Made by a program: the position numbers and the translations under genes
Notes under the pieces: generated by a model
The model's input: the letters and a program-made list of their open reading frames with translations, nothing else
Databases searched by the model: none
Told to the model about the DNA's origin: nothing
Source: Akkermansia sp.
GTDB taxonomy: Bacteria; Verrucomicrobiota; Verrucomicrobiia; Verrucomicrobiales; Akkermansiaceae
Direction: 5' to 3'
Assembly: GCA_017555025.1 (NCBI GenBank)
Contig: JAFZHC010000018.1
Span: forward strand, 1 to 64,000
Length of the DNA: 64,000 nucleotides
Part shown: piece by piece, positions 17,649 through 25,600 of the stretch
Layout of the letters: each line of letters starts with the position of its first letter
Numbering within the stretch: position 1 is the first letter of the stretch

Positions 17649-17927
17649 ATGTCCAGAATCTGCAATATCACGTTTGCCATGCCGCATAAGGGCCGCCGCA
17701 TCCATCGCTCCGGTCTTGCCAAGAAGAAGGGCGGTATCGGTCGTCACGTCACCAAGACTGTCAACCGTACGGTCTACCCCAACCTTCAGGAGAAGCGTAT
17801 CTGGGTGCCCGAGCTCAATGGCGGTCGCGGCGGTTACATCCGCATGAAGCTTTCCTGCAAGGCTCTCCGCACAATCTCCAAGAACGGCGCCTACAACGTG
17901 CTTAAGAAGGCTGGGATTCTCTATTAA
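17649..17927 (+). CDS. rpmB: 50S ribosomal protein L28
   Basis: L28 is a small 50S protein near the E site. The 92 residues begin MSRICNITF, with the typical early GRRIHRSG segment, the NLQEKRIWVPE strand and the C-terminal MKLSCKALRTISKNGAYNVLKKAG. A basic insert (KKKGGIGRHVTKTVNRTVY) makes it longer than E. coli L28 (78). The usual zinc cysteines are not complete. It is usually paired with rpmG, which is not present here. Confidence 0.92.
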   Translation: MSRICNITFAMPHKGRRIHRSGLAKKKGGIGRHVTKTVNRTVYPNLQEKRIWVPELNGGRGGYIRMKLSCKALRTISKNGAYNVLKKAGILY

Positions 17928-18092
17928 TCCCTCCAAGTTTTTCTGCACTTTTTTTTGAACGGAGCGGCACCTTCGGGCGTCTATCAAACCGAAAAGGGAT
18001 ACCCCGAGTGCCGCTGGGCAGTTCTGAAACGAACGCGGATACTTCGCAAGGCTTCCTCCTGCATCAACAGACTAAGCATTTCGAAATTTAAA

Positions 18093-18320
18093 ATGACACC
18101 TCAACAGACAAAGATCGCGCTTCGTATTAACGATGATAACCTTAACCACCACCTGTGGAATAACCGCGGTGTATGGTGGTGCCACGTTACAGTTCATAAG
18201 CCCGATGCTACCGCCGAGCGTCTTCGCTTCTCCCTGCGCACTAGGGACATCAAGAAGGCTCGTACACTGCGCGACCGCATCTTTGCGGATATTCAGCGCC
18301 ACTTCGGCATCGCCACCTGA
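18093..18320 (+). CDS. Small basic protein resembling an AP2/arm-type DNA-binding domain
   Basis: A 75-residue basic protein starting MTPQQTKIALR. The core NRGVWWCHVTVHKPDATAERLRFSLRTRDIKKARTLRDRIFADI has the layout of three short beta strands and one helix, as in AP2-like or integrase arm-binding domains (a GxWW strand, a second strand, then xTRDxxxARxxRD). No catalytic domain follows, so it stands alone. The start at 18093 follows an A-rich leader; a longer frame from 17955 overlaps the rpmB downstream region and has no support. It is followed by a terminator. Function unknown; DNA binding is inference. Confidence 0.6.
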   Translation: MTPQQTKIALRINDDNLNHHLWNNRGVWWCHVTVHKPDATAERLRFSLRTRDIKKARTLRDRIFADIQRHFGIAT

Positions 18321-18338
18321 GAATTTTAACATAAACTG

Positions 18339-18377
18339 AAAAGGCGGGGCTCTCAGCAATGAGTTGCCCTGCCTTTT
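18339..18377 (+). terminator. Intrinsic terminator
   Basis: Stem AAAAGGCGGGGC / GCCCTGCCTTTT (one G-T pair) with a loop of about 15 bases and a T5 run, 18 bases after the small basic protein. Confidence 0.8.
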
Positions 18378-18490
18378 TGTTTGTTATATTTAGGCCTTTT
18401 TCCCTATCGTTGCAGGGGAGCTGTGATTTATCGGATGTCAGCAAGTGCTGTTTTTTCGTGCCATAAATCACCCGTCGAAACAATATAAGC

Positions 18491-18519
18491 TTGACTCCTC
18501 CGGTATTATGTGGCAAACT
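18491..18519 (+). promoter_or_regulatory. Promoter of the SRP RNA
   Basis: TTGACT (18491-18496), 17-base spacer, CAAACT (18514-18519). The predicted start near 18526 coincides with the 5' end of the SRP RNA deduced from its closing helix. Confidence 0.7.
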
Positions 18520-18524
18520 CTCCC

Positions 18525-18629
18525 TGCCACCGGGGCCCCCGGAGGTGTGGCTGGAAAACCCCGTCAGGACCGAGAGGTAGCAGCGGTATTCAGACCCCAC
18601 TTGCCGGGCCAGTCTCGGTGGCATTTTTT
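18525..18629 (+). ncRNA. ffs: Signal recognition particle RNA (4.5S, small bacterial type)
   Basis: The conserved apical domain is readable: GTCAGGACCGAGAGGTAGCAG (18563-18583) contains the GGAC...AGCAG internal loops and a GNRA-like tetraloop region that bind Ffh. The ends close as TGCCACCG (18525-18532) with CGGTGGCA (18616-18623), and a T6 tail follows as terminator. The roughly 100-base length is that of the short SRP RNA without an Alu domain. Together with Ffh it targets nascent membrane proteins to SecYEG. Confidence 0.92.
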
Positions 18630-18825
18630 GTTATGTTCTGCGCACCGCGAGATTGTGTTGAATGGGTAATGCCCCCTAGATGATAGCAGCGAGCCTTACA
18701 CATGTGCAAATGGACATTCAGGGCTCTCTATTTTGCTTAGCTATGGGCGCTTCATTCCCGACGTGCTTATTCAACAAAAAGTTATTTAGTGCTTTAACGA
18801 ACGTACTTAATCCCGGCAAATTCAC
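18630..18825. other. Gap between SRP RNA and the decarboxylase operon terminator
   Basis: The stretch shows no convincing coding frame, promoter or hairpin. It is the trailer between converging units. Confidence 0.5.
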
Positions 18826-18864
18826 AAAAAAAGCCGCTGTTCGCAGGGAACAGCGGCTTTTTTT
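18826..18864 (-). terminator. Terminator of the decarboxylase operon
   Basis: A 17-bp perfect stem (AAAAAAAGCCGCTGTTC / GAACAGCGGCTTTTTTT) with a five-base loop, 14 bases after mmdB. The symmetric A/T runs let it work in both directions. Confidence 0.9.
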
Positions 18865-18878
18865 AAATTGTTGTCGGA

Positions 18879-20303
18879 TTACTGCAATGTGGTGATGTAG
18901 TAACCGGCGATAACGGCGGTGCCAATCACACCTGCTACGTTCGGGCCCATGGCGTGCATGAGCAGGAAGTTGGTGCGGTCAGCCTTCTGACCCTCGTTGT
19001 GGGACACACGAGCGGCCATGGGAACGGCGGACACACCGGCGGAACCGATGAGCGGGTTGATGGGGTTCTTGCGCCAGCCGGGGATGAGGTTCATAATCTG
19101 AGCGCAAATCAGGCCGCAGCAGGTAGCCACAGCGAAGGCAATCACACCCAGAATGATGATGAGCAGCGTTTCACCCTTCAGGAAGCGTACACCCTGCATG
19201 GTAAGACCTACGGAAACACCCAGCAGGATGGTGGTGATGTTCATGAGCTCGTTCTGAGCGCAGGTCACCAGACGCTCCGTCACTTTACACTCACGCAGGA
19301 AGTTACCGAACATGAGCATGCCGAGCAGCGGGGCGGCATCCGGGCAGAGCAGGATGGTGAGGATGGTTACCGTGAAGCAGAAGAACATCTTCTCGCCCTT
19401 GGAAACCATGCGCAGGCTCTTCATCTTAATTTTACGCTGAGCCTCGGTGGTGCACAGGCGCATGAACGGCGGCTGAATGAGCGGTACGAGAGCCATGTAA
19501 GTGTAGGCAGCTACGGCAATGGCACCCAGCAGCTCCGGAGCCAGCTTACTGGCCAGGAAGATGGAGGTGGGGCCGTCTGCACCACCGATAATACCGATGG
19601 CACTAGCCTGACCCTTGGTGAAGCCTACGCATACAGCGCACAGGAAGGTGAAAGCTACACCACCCTGAGCAGCGGCACCCAGCAGCAGAGCCTTGGGAGA
19701 GGCGAGCAGCGGGCCGAAGTCCGTCAGAGCTCCCACGCCCATGAAGATGAGGGCGGGGAAAATCTCGCACTTAATACCAAGGCCGAGCCAGTCGAACAGA
19801 CCGCCGTGGGGCTTAACAAGCAGGTACTTCTGCGGAGTCTGGCCGGTGACGGTAAGCTTGCCCTTCTGTACCTTGCCGGTAGCGGGATCGATGGCCTCCT
19901 GAGCAACCATGGGCTGCTCCATAGCGGAGTCGTACTCAGCAGTCACGGCGGGGTCGAGCCCTTCGGTGCTCTGCTTGCTGACGCCGGCGTCGTTGAAGGG
20001 TGCAAGCTCCAGCTGAATGAAGCCTACATCGTTCATGGTGGAGCGCTCCACCTTGCCGTCCTTAAGAGCCACCACTTCGCGCTGAGCTTGGGTGATGACC
20101 ATGCCGTTGTCGGGAATGTTGGCAATGAGGGCACCGAAGGCAATCGGCACCATCAGCAGCGGTTCAAACTGCTTGGCAACACCCAAGTACAGCATGATTG
20201 CAACAACCACCCACATGACGTACATCTGCCACGTCATCTGGAACAAGCCGATGCCGGAGATGAAGTCCGCGAAGGAATTGATGAGTTCTTGCATATATTG
20301 CAA
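18879..20303 (-). CDS. mmdB: Sodium-pumping decarboxylase, beta subunit
   Basis: The beta subunit is the membrane part of biotin-dependent decarboxylases; it decarboxylates carboxybiotin and exports Na+. The 474-residue protein matches OadB/MmdB/GcdB: a first helix near 30-48, then FPALIFMGVGALTDFGPLLASPKALLLGAAAQ, AIGIIGGADGPTSIFLASKLAPELLGAIAVAAYTYMALVP and GSAGVSAVPMAARVSH, which contain the Asp and Ser residues needed for Na+ transfer. Between the first two conserved blocks (about residues 65-165) lies an extra soluble segment of roughly 100 residues, making the protein longer than usual (375-430). Last gene of the operon. Confidence 0.93.
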   Translation of the reverse strand: MQYMQELINSFADFISGIGLFQMTWQMYVMWVVVAIMLYLGVAKQFEPLLMVPIAFGALIANIPDNGMVITQAQREVVALKDGKVERSTMNDVGFIQLELAPFNDAGVSKQSTEGLDPAVTAEYDSAMEQPMVAQEAIDPATGKVQKGKLTVTGQTPQKYLLVKPHGGLFDWLGLGIKCEIFPALIFMGVGALTDFGPLLASPKALLLGAAAQGGVAFTFLCAVCVGFTKGQASAIGIIGGADGPTSIFLASKLAPELLGAIAVAAYTYMALVPLIQPPFMRLCTTEAQRKIKMKSLRMVSKGEKMFFCFTVTILTILLCPDAAPLLGMLMFGNFLRECKVTERLVTCAQNELMNITTILLGVSVGLTMQGVRFLKGETLLIIILGVIAFAVATCCGLICAQIMNLIPGWRKNPINPLIGSAGVSAVPMAARVSHNEGQKADRTNFLLMHAMGPNVAGVIGTAVIAGYYITTLQ

Positions 20304-20369
20304 TGGGAATTTGACTAGTTGTTACACCCCTGCACGGATTGGGTGCAGGGCCTGTAAGCCGACGAGGAT

Positions 20370-20735
20370 TTAACCGAGGTAGGCCAGAGGCTGGTTCTCA
20401 GCAACGGTGTCGCCGGGAGCTACGCTGAAGCTGGTCACGGTGCCATCGGCGGGGGCGTAGATGACGGTGTTCATCTTCATAGCCTCCAGGGTGAGAACCT
20501 GATCACCTTCCTTCACGGCGGTGCCGGGCTTTACGTCGAGGGATACCACTTTACCGGCAAGGGGGCTCAGGATGGGGGTGCCGGCGCCGGCGGCGGGAGC
20601 AGGAGCAGGTGCGGGAGCAGCCACAGGAGCGGGAGCTGCCACGGGGGCGGGAGCGGGGGCTGCAGTGCTGCCACCAAGGGTCTCTACGGTTACGTCAAAG
20701 GTCTGACCGGCAACGGTAATACGGAGCTGTTTCAT
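20370..20735 (-). CDS. mmdC: Biotin carrier subunit of the decarboxylase
   Basis: A 121-residue biotinyl carrier protein. The N-terminal part (MKQLRITVAGQTFDVTVE) is followed by a flexible Ala-Pro linker (about residues 25-55) and a biotinyl domain with the EAMKM motif, in which Lys is biotinylated, and the ending VAENQPLAYLG. It moves CO2 from the alpha subunit to the beta subunit. The linker is typical of decarboxylase gamma/delta carrier chains. Located between mmdD and mmdB. Confidence 0.94.
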   Translation of the reverse strand: MKQLRITVAGQTFDVTVETLGGSTAAPAPAPVAAPAPVAAPAPAPAPAAGAGTPILSPLAGKVVSLDVKPGTAVKEGDQVLTLEAMKMNTVIYAPADGTVTSFSVAPGDTVAENQPLAYLG

Positions 20736-20788
20736 TGTATGATATGTGTTTGGTTTGATTGTTAAGTTGATGGGGGGTGCAGCTTTTA

Positions 20789-21241
20789 TCAGCCGCGGGT
20801 GATGGTGTGAGAATTCATGATGGTGGTGCGACCGCTCTGGGCGTAGGCAGTATCCACCGGCTTAATGTCGAGAATACGAGCCTCGTTACCAACGGTCACC
20901 TTCACAGCTGCCGCAATAGCGGCAACTACCTCGGGGGTGATACTGCTGGCGGCGGCATCATAGATGCCGGCTGCAATGGCTGCTACCTGAGCAGGAGTAA
21001 GCTCGGGTGCTACGGGCATAGCTGCCACCGGAGCGGGGGCAGCTGCGGCCAGAGCAGCCTTGGCAGCCGCTGCTGCTGCCTTCTTCTTCTCATCCAGACG
21101 CACGGCAACGGCGCCCGAGATGGAGAGAATCACGCAGAGCAGAATAAGACAGCAGAACACCACGGCCATGCCCGTAACCTGGTACGTCAGAGCGTCCATG
21201 AATTCCGGCCATGTAATGGCTAGTGTCTGGGTTATGTTCAT
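20789..21241 (-). CDS. mmdD: OadG/MmdD-like small membrane subunit
   Basis: A 150-residue protein with one N-terminal helix (about 22-45, VTGMAVVFCCLILLCVILSISGAV), a charged and Ala-rich linker (KKKAAAAAAKAALAAAA), an AAIAAGIYDAAASSITPEVVAAIAAAV helix and a tail ending RTTIMNSHTITRG. This matches the OadG/MmdD small subunit, which holds the carboxyltransferase to the beta subunit. The central helix resembles the segment that OadG/MmdD-like chains use for assembly. Name given by operon context. Confidence 0.85.
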   Translation of the reverse strand: MNITQTLAITWPEFMDALTYQVTGMAVVFCCLILLCVILSISGAVAVRLDEKKKAAAAAAKAALAAAAPAPVAAMPVAPELTPAQVAAIAAGIYDAAASSITPEVVAAIAAAVKVTVGNEARILDIKPVDTAYAQSGRTTIMNSHTITRG

Positions 21242-21264
21242 ATTGTGTGTTTATAGTGAGAAGA

Positions 21265-22830
21265 TTACAGCGGCATATTGCCGTGCTTCTTAGCGGGGCG
21301 TACCTCACGCTTGCTGAGCATGGTGCGCAGGGTGAGGGCAATCTTGGCGCGGGTTTCCTTGGGGTTGATAACCTCGGTCACCTGATCGCTGGCAGCTGCG
21401 GCATAGGGGTTGTAGAAGGCCTCGGTGTACTCAGCCAGCAACTCCTGACGGCGAGCCTCGCGAGCGGCATCGTCCTCAATGCCCTTGAGCTCACGGCCAT
21501 AGAGAATCGGCACAGCGCCCTGAGCGCCCATCACGGCAATCTCTGCCGTCGGCCAGGCGTACACGGCATCAGCTCCCAGCCCCTTGCAGCACATGGCGAT
21601 GTATGCGCCGCCGTAGGCCTTGCGCAGAATCATCGTTACCTTGGGTACTGTGGCAGAGGAGTAGGCGAAAATCATCTTGGCACCGTGGCGGATGATACCG
21701 CCGCGCTCCTGCTGCTTGCCGGGCAGGAAGCCGGGCACGTCTACCAGATTTACCACCGGAATGTTGAAAGAGTCGCAGCAGCGGATGAAGCGGGCTGCCT
21801 TGTCGGAGGCGTCGATATCCAAGCAACCGGCTTTCACGGCAGGCTGGTTGGCGATAATGCCCACAACAACACCGCAGATGCGGGCAAAACCCACCACTAC
21901 GTTACCGGCAAAGTTGGCATGTACCTCGAGGAAGGAATCCTCGTCGACCAGACGGTTAATTACCTTCTTGATGTCGAGCGGGGTATTATTGCTCTCGGGG
22001 ATGATGTCGTTCATGCCCTCGTCGTCAGCGATATCCAGCGGGCAGCTGAGGTCGTGGGGCGGATCCTGCGTGTTGTTGGAGGGCAGGTAGGTAAGCAGCT
22101 TCTTAGCGATGGCAATGGCTTCCTCGTCGCTGTTGGCTACGAAGTGAGCGTTGCCGCTCACGCTGGCGTGTACGTCAGCGGCACCGATTTCGTCCATCGT
22201 GCACTTCTCGTAGGTAACCTGCTCAATAACCTTGGGCCCGGTAATGTACATGCCGGCTGCACCGCCGCGGCGAATGATGATGAAGTCTGTCAGGGCGGGG
22301 GAGTATGCTGCACCACCGGCGCAGGGACCGAGAATGAGGGAAATCTGCGGTACTACGCCGCTTGCTGCCACGTTGTTGTAGAACACGTTGGCAAAACCGG
22401 TGAGGGATTCTACACCCTCTTGCAGGCGGGCACCGCCGGAGTCGTTAATCTGAATGATGGGCATGCCGCCTTTCATGGCATACTGCTGGGCGTCGCAAAT
22501 CTTCTGAGCGTGCATGTAGCCCAAGGAACCACCCTGCGCCAGAAAGTCGGCAGAGGCAGCTGCTACGGGGCGTCCGTTCACCAGACCGAAACCGGTCACA
22601 ATACCGTCACCCGGAATCTCCTTGTTGAGCATGCCGAAGTTGTTGCAATGGTGCTTGGTGTGCATGCCGATTTCCGTGAAGGAGCCATTGTCAAACAAGC
22701 AGGCAATGCGCTCACGAGCCGTCCAGTCACCTTTGGCGTGGCGGGCATCATACTTCTCCTGAGAGGCAGCGTACTTAATCTTCCTCCGGCGGTTTTCAAG
22801 ATCTTCAAGTAACTTGGGGTCTATAGCCAT
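21265..22830 (-). CDS. mmdA: Methylmalonyl-CoA decarboxylase alpha subunit (carboxyltransferase)
   Basis: The 521-residue protein is a PccB/MmdA-type carboxyltransferase with two crotonase-like halves. N-half: TARERIACLFD, INDSGGARLQEGVESL (oxyanion region) and GPCAGGAAYSPALTDF. C-half: VVGIIANQPAVKAGCLDIDASDKAARFIR, VPGFLPGKQQERGGIIRHGAKM and KAYGGAYIAMCCKGLGAD. It moves the carboxyl group from (S)-methylmalonyl-CoA to biotin, giving propionyl-CoA. Together with the next three genes it forms the Na+-pumping decarboxylase that conserves energy at the last step of the succinate-to-propionate route. Glutaconyl-CoA decarboxylase is an alternative; the PccB-like sequence favours methylmalonyl-CoA. 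Confidence 0.9.
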   Translation of the reverse strand: MAIDPKLLEDLENRRRKIKYAASQEKYDARHAKGDWTARERIACLFDNGSFTEIGMHTKHHCNNFGMLNKEIPGDGIVTGFGLVNGRPVAAASADFLAQGGSLGYMHAQKICDAQQYAMKGGMPIIQINDSGGARLQEGVESLTGFANVFYNNVAASGVVPQISLILGPCAGGAAYSPALTDFIIIRRGGAAGMYITGPKVIEQVTYEKCTMDEIGAADVHASVSGNAHFVANSDEEAIAIAKKLLTYLPSNNTQDPPHDLSCPLDIADDEGMNDIIPESNNTPLDIKKVINRLVDEDSFLEVHANFAGNVVVGFARICGVVVGIIANQPAVKAGCLDIDASDKAARFIRCCDSFNIPVVNLVDVPGFLPGKQQERGGIIRHGAKMIFAYSSATVPKVTMILRKAYGGAYIAMCCKGLGADAVYAWPTAEIAVMGAQGAVPILYGRELKGIEDDAAREARRQELLAEYTEAFYNPYAAAASDQVTEVINPKETRAKIALTLRTMLSKREVRPAKKHGNMPL

Positions 22831-23091
22831 AAATGCTTTATCGTCTATGGTTTGAGGTTTTTGCGTTGTCTGCGCGTTGTCGTTTGCTCCTACTGCGCCT
22901 CGTTAGGAACAGTATGCAGAAAACGGCTCTGCCAGTCTACAGCTCGGCGCACGCAGCCTTTCCACGCAGCCACATTCTATCATGTCAGCCCTCCCATGAA
23001 AAGCAAATTCCGCGCCCGTCACTGCTTTTTTTTACGATGAGCTAGAGTTGGCTCTAGTTTTGCGCGGGTACAGGTAGCGGGTTGTGGGTGT

Positions 23092-23979
23092 TTATGGCAG
23101 CTGCACGGTGATTCTGGGGGTAATGATAGCGCGGTTATATTGACCGGGAGCCACATGGGTGCGGGGCCACACAATGCAGTCGGTGAGCTTGCATCCTGCG
23201 GGGATGACGGCATCCTGACCAATCATGCAGTCTTCGCTGATATCGGCGAGGGCTGAGATGGTGGCGGTGGGGTGAATACGCTTACCGTAAGGCATGTCGA
23301 GGATAGCCTGTAAATACCCCTCAGGGCTTCCGATTTCGTACCAGTTGGCCCAATCAAACACCACACCGCCGGCCTTACCTTGCTTTACCAGCTCCAGCCA
23401 GATGGGGAAGATGGAGAATTTTTCCTCCTCGGGGAACATGTCGGTCACGCTGCGCTCCATAATGTAGGTGCCGGCGAATTGGTGGGTGCCGGGGCAGATG
23501 CCTAGTGCGTGGCGGATATCGGTAATGCGCCCGGTGGCTTCATCAAATCCCACGTTGCGTTTACCGTCCACACTACGCAGCGCCATCGTGATGAGGTTGC
23601 CGCTGCGGCGGTGCTCTGCCAGCAGATCTCCCAGCGGTATGTCGGTGAGAATATCGCCGTTATGCACGATGAATGGGCCTTCTTTCCAGAGAGGAAGTAT
23701 TTTTTTGATGCCTCCGCCGGAGTCCAGCGGTTCATCCTCATGGCTGAGGGTAACGGGGCAGCCGCGGTACTGCGGGTCAGGGCAGGGGAAGGCTTTATCC
23801 CAAGTGAAATCCAAATAGGACGTGTTGATGATAAATTCTGTAACGCCGGCCGCCATAAAACGATCCATCATGTGCTGAATAAGCGGTTTATCAAAAACCG
23901 GCATGAGGGGTTTAGGCAGAATGTGAGAGAGCGGGGCGAGACGCGTGCCGAGACCGGCACCGAGAATGAAAGCCTGCAT
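23092..23979 (-). CDS. NDP-sugar nucleotidyltransferase (MurU/GMP-like)
   Basis: A 295-residue sugar-1-phosphate nucleotidyltransferase. It starts MQAFILGAGLGTRLAPLSHILPKP, with the G-x-G-T-R-L nucleotide-binding loop and the PKP lysine; HNGDILTD contains the metal Asp, and FDWANWYEIGSPEGYL is a typical late motif. After about residue 235 several hexapeptide-like turns (IHPTATISALADISEDCMIGQDAVIPAGC) suggest a short left-handed beta helix. The sugar cannot be read from sequence; mannose-1-P or MurNAc-1-P are both plausible. A longer frame upstream is Pro/Ser-rich noise. DUF4126 lies just upstream on the same strand. Confidence 0.82.
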   Translation of the reverse strand: MQAFILGAGLGTRLAPLSHILPKPLMPVFDKPLIQHMMDRFMAAGVTEFIINTSYLDFTWDKAFPCPDPQYRGCPVTLSHEDEPLDSGGGIKKILPLWKEGPFIVHNGDILTDIPLGDLLAEHRRSGNLITMALRSVDGKRNVGFDEATGRITDIRHALGICPGTHQFAGTYIMERSVTDMFPEEEKFSIFPIWLELVKQGKAGGVVFDWANWYEIGSPEGYLQAILDMPYGKRIHPTATISALADISEDCMIGQDAVIPAGCKLTDCIVWPRTHVAPGQYNRAIITPRITVQLP

Positions 23980-24010
23980 GGAAGAACGGTGATGGGGTGA
24001 GAGGTGAAAA

Positions 24011-24616
24011 TCAGGCGGTCGCGGTTGTGGCTTCCTTGCGTTTTCTGATGAGCTGCATAATTTTTCGCAGGCTGATGATAACGAGGAAGATGATGAGAAT
24101 GGAACCGGCGGCGGCGAGGAGGGGGGCCGCAACTGCTAATACGGCTCCGATAGTGGAGAAAAGGTTTTCAGCTGTGCTCACCACAGGGTTGGCAATGCCG
24201 GCGGAGGATGTAGTGCTGGCTGCTCGTACAGCGGTGGTGCCCAGCTGCACGGTGCCGGCAACGCCGGCTCCGGCTACGATGCCCGTTCCCCACTGCAACC
24301 AATCCGGCAAATCACCCAGCATGCCGCCGGTTACAATGGCTCCGGCCACAAGAGCGGCCGGTCCTGCCAGACTGTCCAGAAAATTATCCACCAGCGGAAT
24401 GTAGTATGCCAACAGCTCGGCCAGAGTGGCCGCACCCAGGCAGGCAATGGCGACATCGCTTCCCACCCAGGCCAGATTTTCGTCAATACTGAGCCCACCC
24501 AGACGAACCCCTAGTGCCATCACCAGTAGGGGGATGAATACGCGAAAGCCGCAGGCGGCAGCCAGCGATACACCTACGCACAGGGCCAGGCCGGTCTGAA
24601 AGAAATCAATTTCCAT
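24011..24616 (-). CDS. DUF4126 membrane protein
   Basis: A 201-residue hydrophobic protein with about five membrane helices. It begins with GLALCVGVSLAAACGFRVFIPLLVMALG, contains ELLAYYIPLVDNFLDSLAGPAALVAG near residue 70-95 and GIVAGAGVAGTVQLGTTAVRAASTTSSAG near 110-140, and ends with a basic tail. These are the marks of DUF4126, whose function is unknown. It lies between the nucleotidyltransferase and the CPBP protease with short gaps and may be in one unit with them. Confidence 0.8.
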   Translation of the reverse strand: MEIDFFQTGLALCVGVSLAAACGFRVFIPLLVMALGVRLGGLSIDENLAWVGSDVAIACLGAATLAELLAYYIPLVDNFLDSLAGPAALVAGAIVTGGMLGDLPDWLQWGTGIVAGAGVAGTVQLGTTAVRAASTTSSAGIANPVVSTAENLFSTIGAVLAVAAPLLAAAGSILIIFLVIISLRKIMQLIRKRKEATTATA

Positions 24617-24649
24617 AAACTGAAGAGATTCGGGGTGACGTGCTTTGTT

Positions 24650-25354
24650 TTACCAGAGTTGGGGCATGTTGCAAGCGATGGCGCAAGCGCCCATGATGGC
24701 ATTGGCCACGGCGTGCATAACAAAGGCGGGGGTTAGGCGCTTTGTTTTAACAACCAGCAAATAAGTAAGTGAACCGTAGAGGAAGGCTCCGGCGTAGTCT
24801 GCCGGATTGTGAATGAGCATAAAGGCTAAGGTCGTGACAACGTAACCCAGCTGACTGTGGGTGCCTACAGGTACTTGCTGCGGGAAATCTCGGTTGACGC
24901 ACCAACGCATCAGAAATCCGCGCCAGAAGAGTTCCTCCACCAACGGCACCACGACGGCTGCCCGGGCAAAACGCATGGCGTATTCTGCGTAGGTGGCAAC
25001 AGAACCAACCCCGAATATGCGCTCCGGCTCAAACCCGCCGCCTTCGTTGGGTATCCATCCGGCGAAATAAGGGACTAACCACAGGCCGATACCGATAGCG
25101 CCGAAGAGCACTCCCAGCAGGCAGGCTCGCAGGTTCCAATCCCACTCAATCTCGCGCCGTACATGCCACAGCCACCAGCCGCATACCAGCGTTTGCACGG
25201 GGTAGAGCAGCATCTCCGGTGCTTGGCGCCACCAAGCCGCCTCCGGGTGATCCCATTCAATGCTTTCTCCACCCACAGCCAGAAGAATGCTGAATCCCAT
25301 GAACATCGCCAGGGGATAGACGCAAGTGCGGAAGAGGATGGAGTCAGTTTGCAT
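24650..25354 (-). CDS. CPBP/CAAX-protease-related membrane protein (PEP-CTERM-associated type)
   Basis: A 234-residue membrane protein with about six helices. It contains the CPBP (Abi/Rce1-like) motifs: VPLVEELFWRGFLMRW with the Glu-Glu and Arg, FMLIHNPADY with the His, and a final HAVANAIMG with another His and Asn. The overall layout, including the PxVIxPEME-like WLVPYFAGWIPNEGGG stretch, resembles the CAAX prenyl protease-related family found in genomes with PEP-CTERM/exosortase sorting. The window also encodes a PEP-CTERM protein at 59.8 kb. Substrate unknown; the sorting link is inference. Confidence 0.75.
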   Translation of the reverse strand: MQTDSILFRTCVYPLAMFMGFSILLAVGGESIEWDHPEAAWWRQAPEMLLYPVQTLVCGWWLWHVRREIEWDWNLRACLLGVLFGAIGIGLWLVPYFAGWIPNEGGGFEPERIFGVGSVATYAEYAMRFARAAVVVPLVEELFWRGFLMRWCVNRDFPQQVPVGTHSQLGYVVTTLAFMLIHNPADYAGAFLYGSLTYLLVVKTKRLTPAFVMHAVANAIMGACAIACNMPQLW

Positions 25355-25366
25355 AAGGGCGATTTC

Positions 25367-25600
25367 AATCTACAATCTACAAAGTATGAGTTCGAGTCGT
25401 GAGGGGGGGCTGAGAGGCGGCTCTGTAATTAGCTGCAACGGAGGTGCCGGAGCGCAAACTGTTTGGTGCTGCGGGTTTTTAAATCCTCCCGTTCCATGTT
25501 GGCTCGTCTGTGGCGTTTTGCTGATAGAAGAAAGTCCGGTCTGGCTTCGCTCCTTCTTGCGGCGAAGCCGCCGAACTTCTTACTTTGCCGATTGTAGATT
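25367..25600. mobile_element. MITE-like palindromic element (copy 1)
   Basis: A 234-bp noncoding stretch bounded by perfect 11-bp inverted termini AATCTACAATC (25367-25377) and GATTGTAGATT (25590-25600), each followed inward by CAAAGTA / TACTTTG. Near the right end is a long hairpin (AAGTCCGG-GGCTTCGC ... GCGAAGCC-CCGAACTT, 25532-25578). The right terminus overlaps the stop codon of the aminotransferase gene. A related element with the same CTACAAT core and AAGTTCGG hairpin arm lies at 63.3 kb. No transposase is inside. Confidence 0.65.

Noticed and set aside
18954..20318. Long open frame antisense to mmdB
   Set aside because: Shadow of a conserved membrane protein gene; no homology or start signal.
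21223..22812. Long open frame antisense to mmdA
   Set aside because: Shadow frame; the real gene has all carboxyltransferase motifs.
23042..23057. Small hairpin CTAGAG/CTCTAG followed by TTTT
   Set aside because: Stem of only six bp, and no plus-strand gene lies upstream to be terminated.
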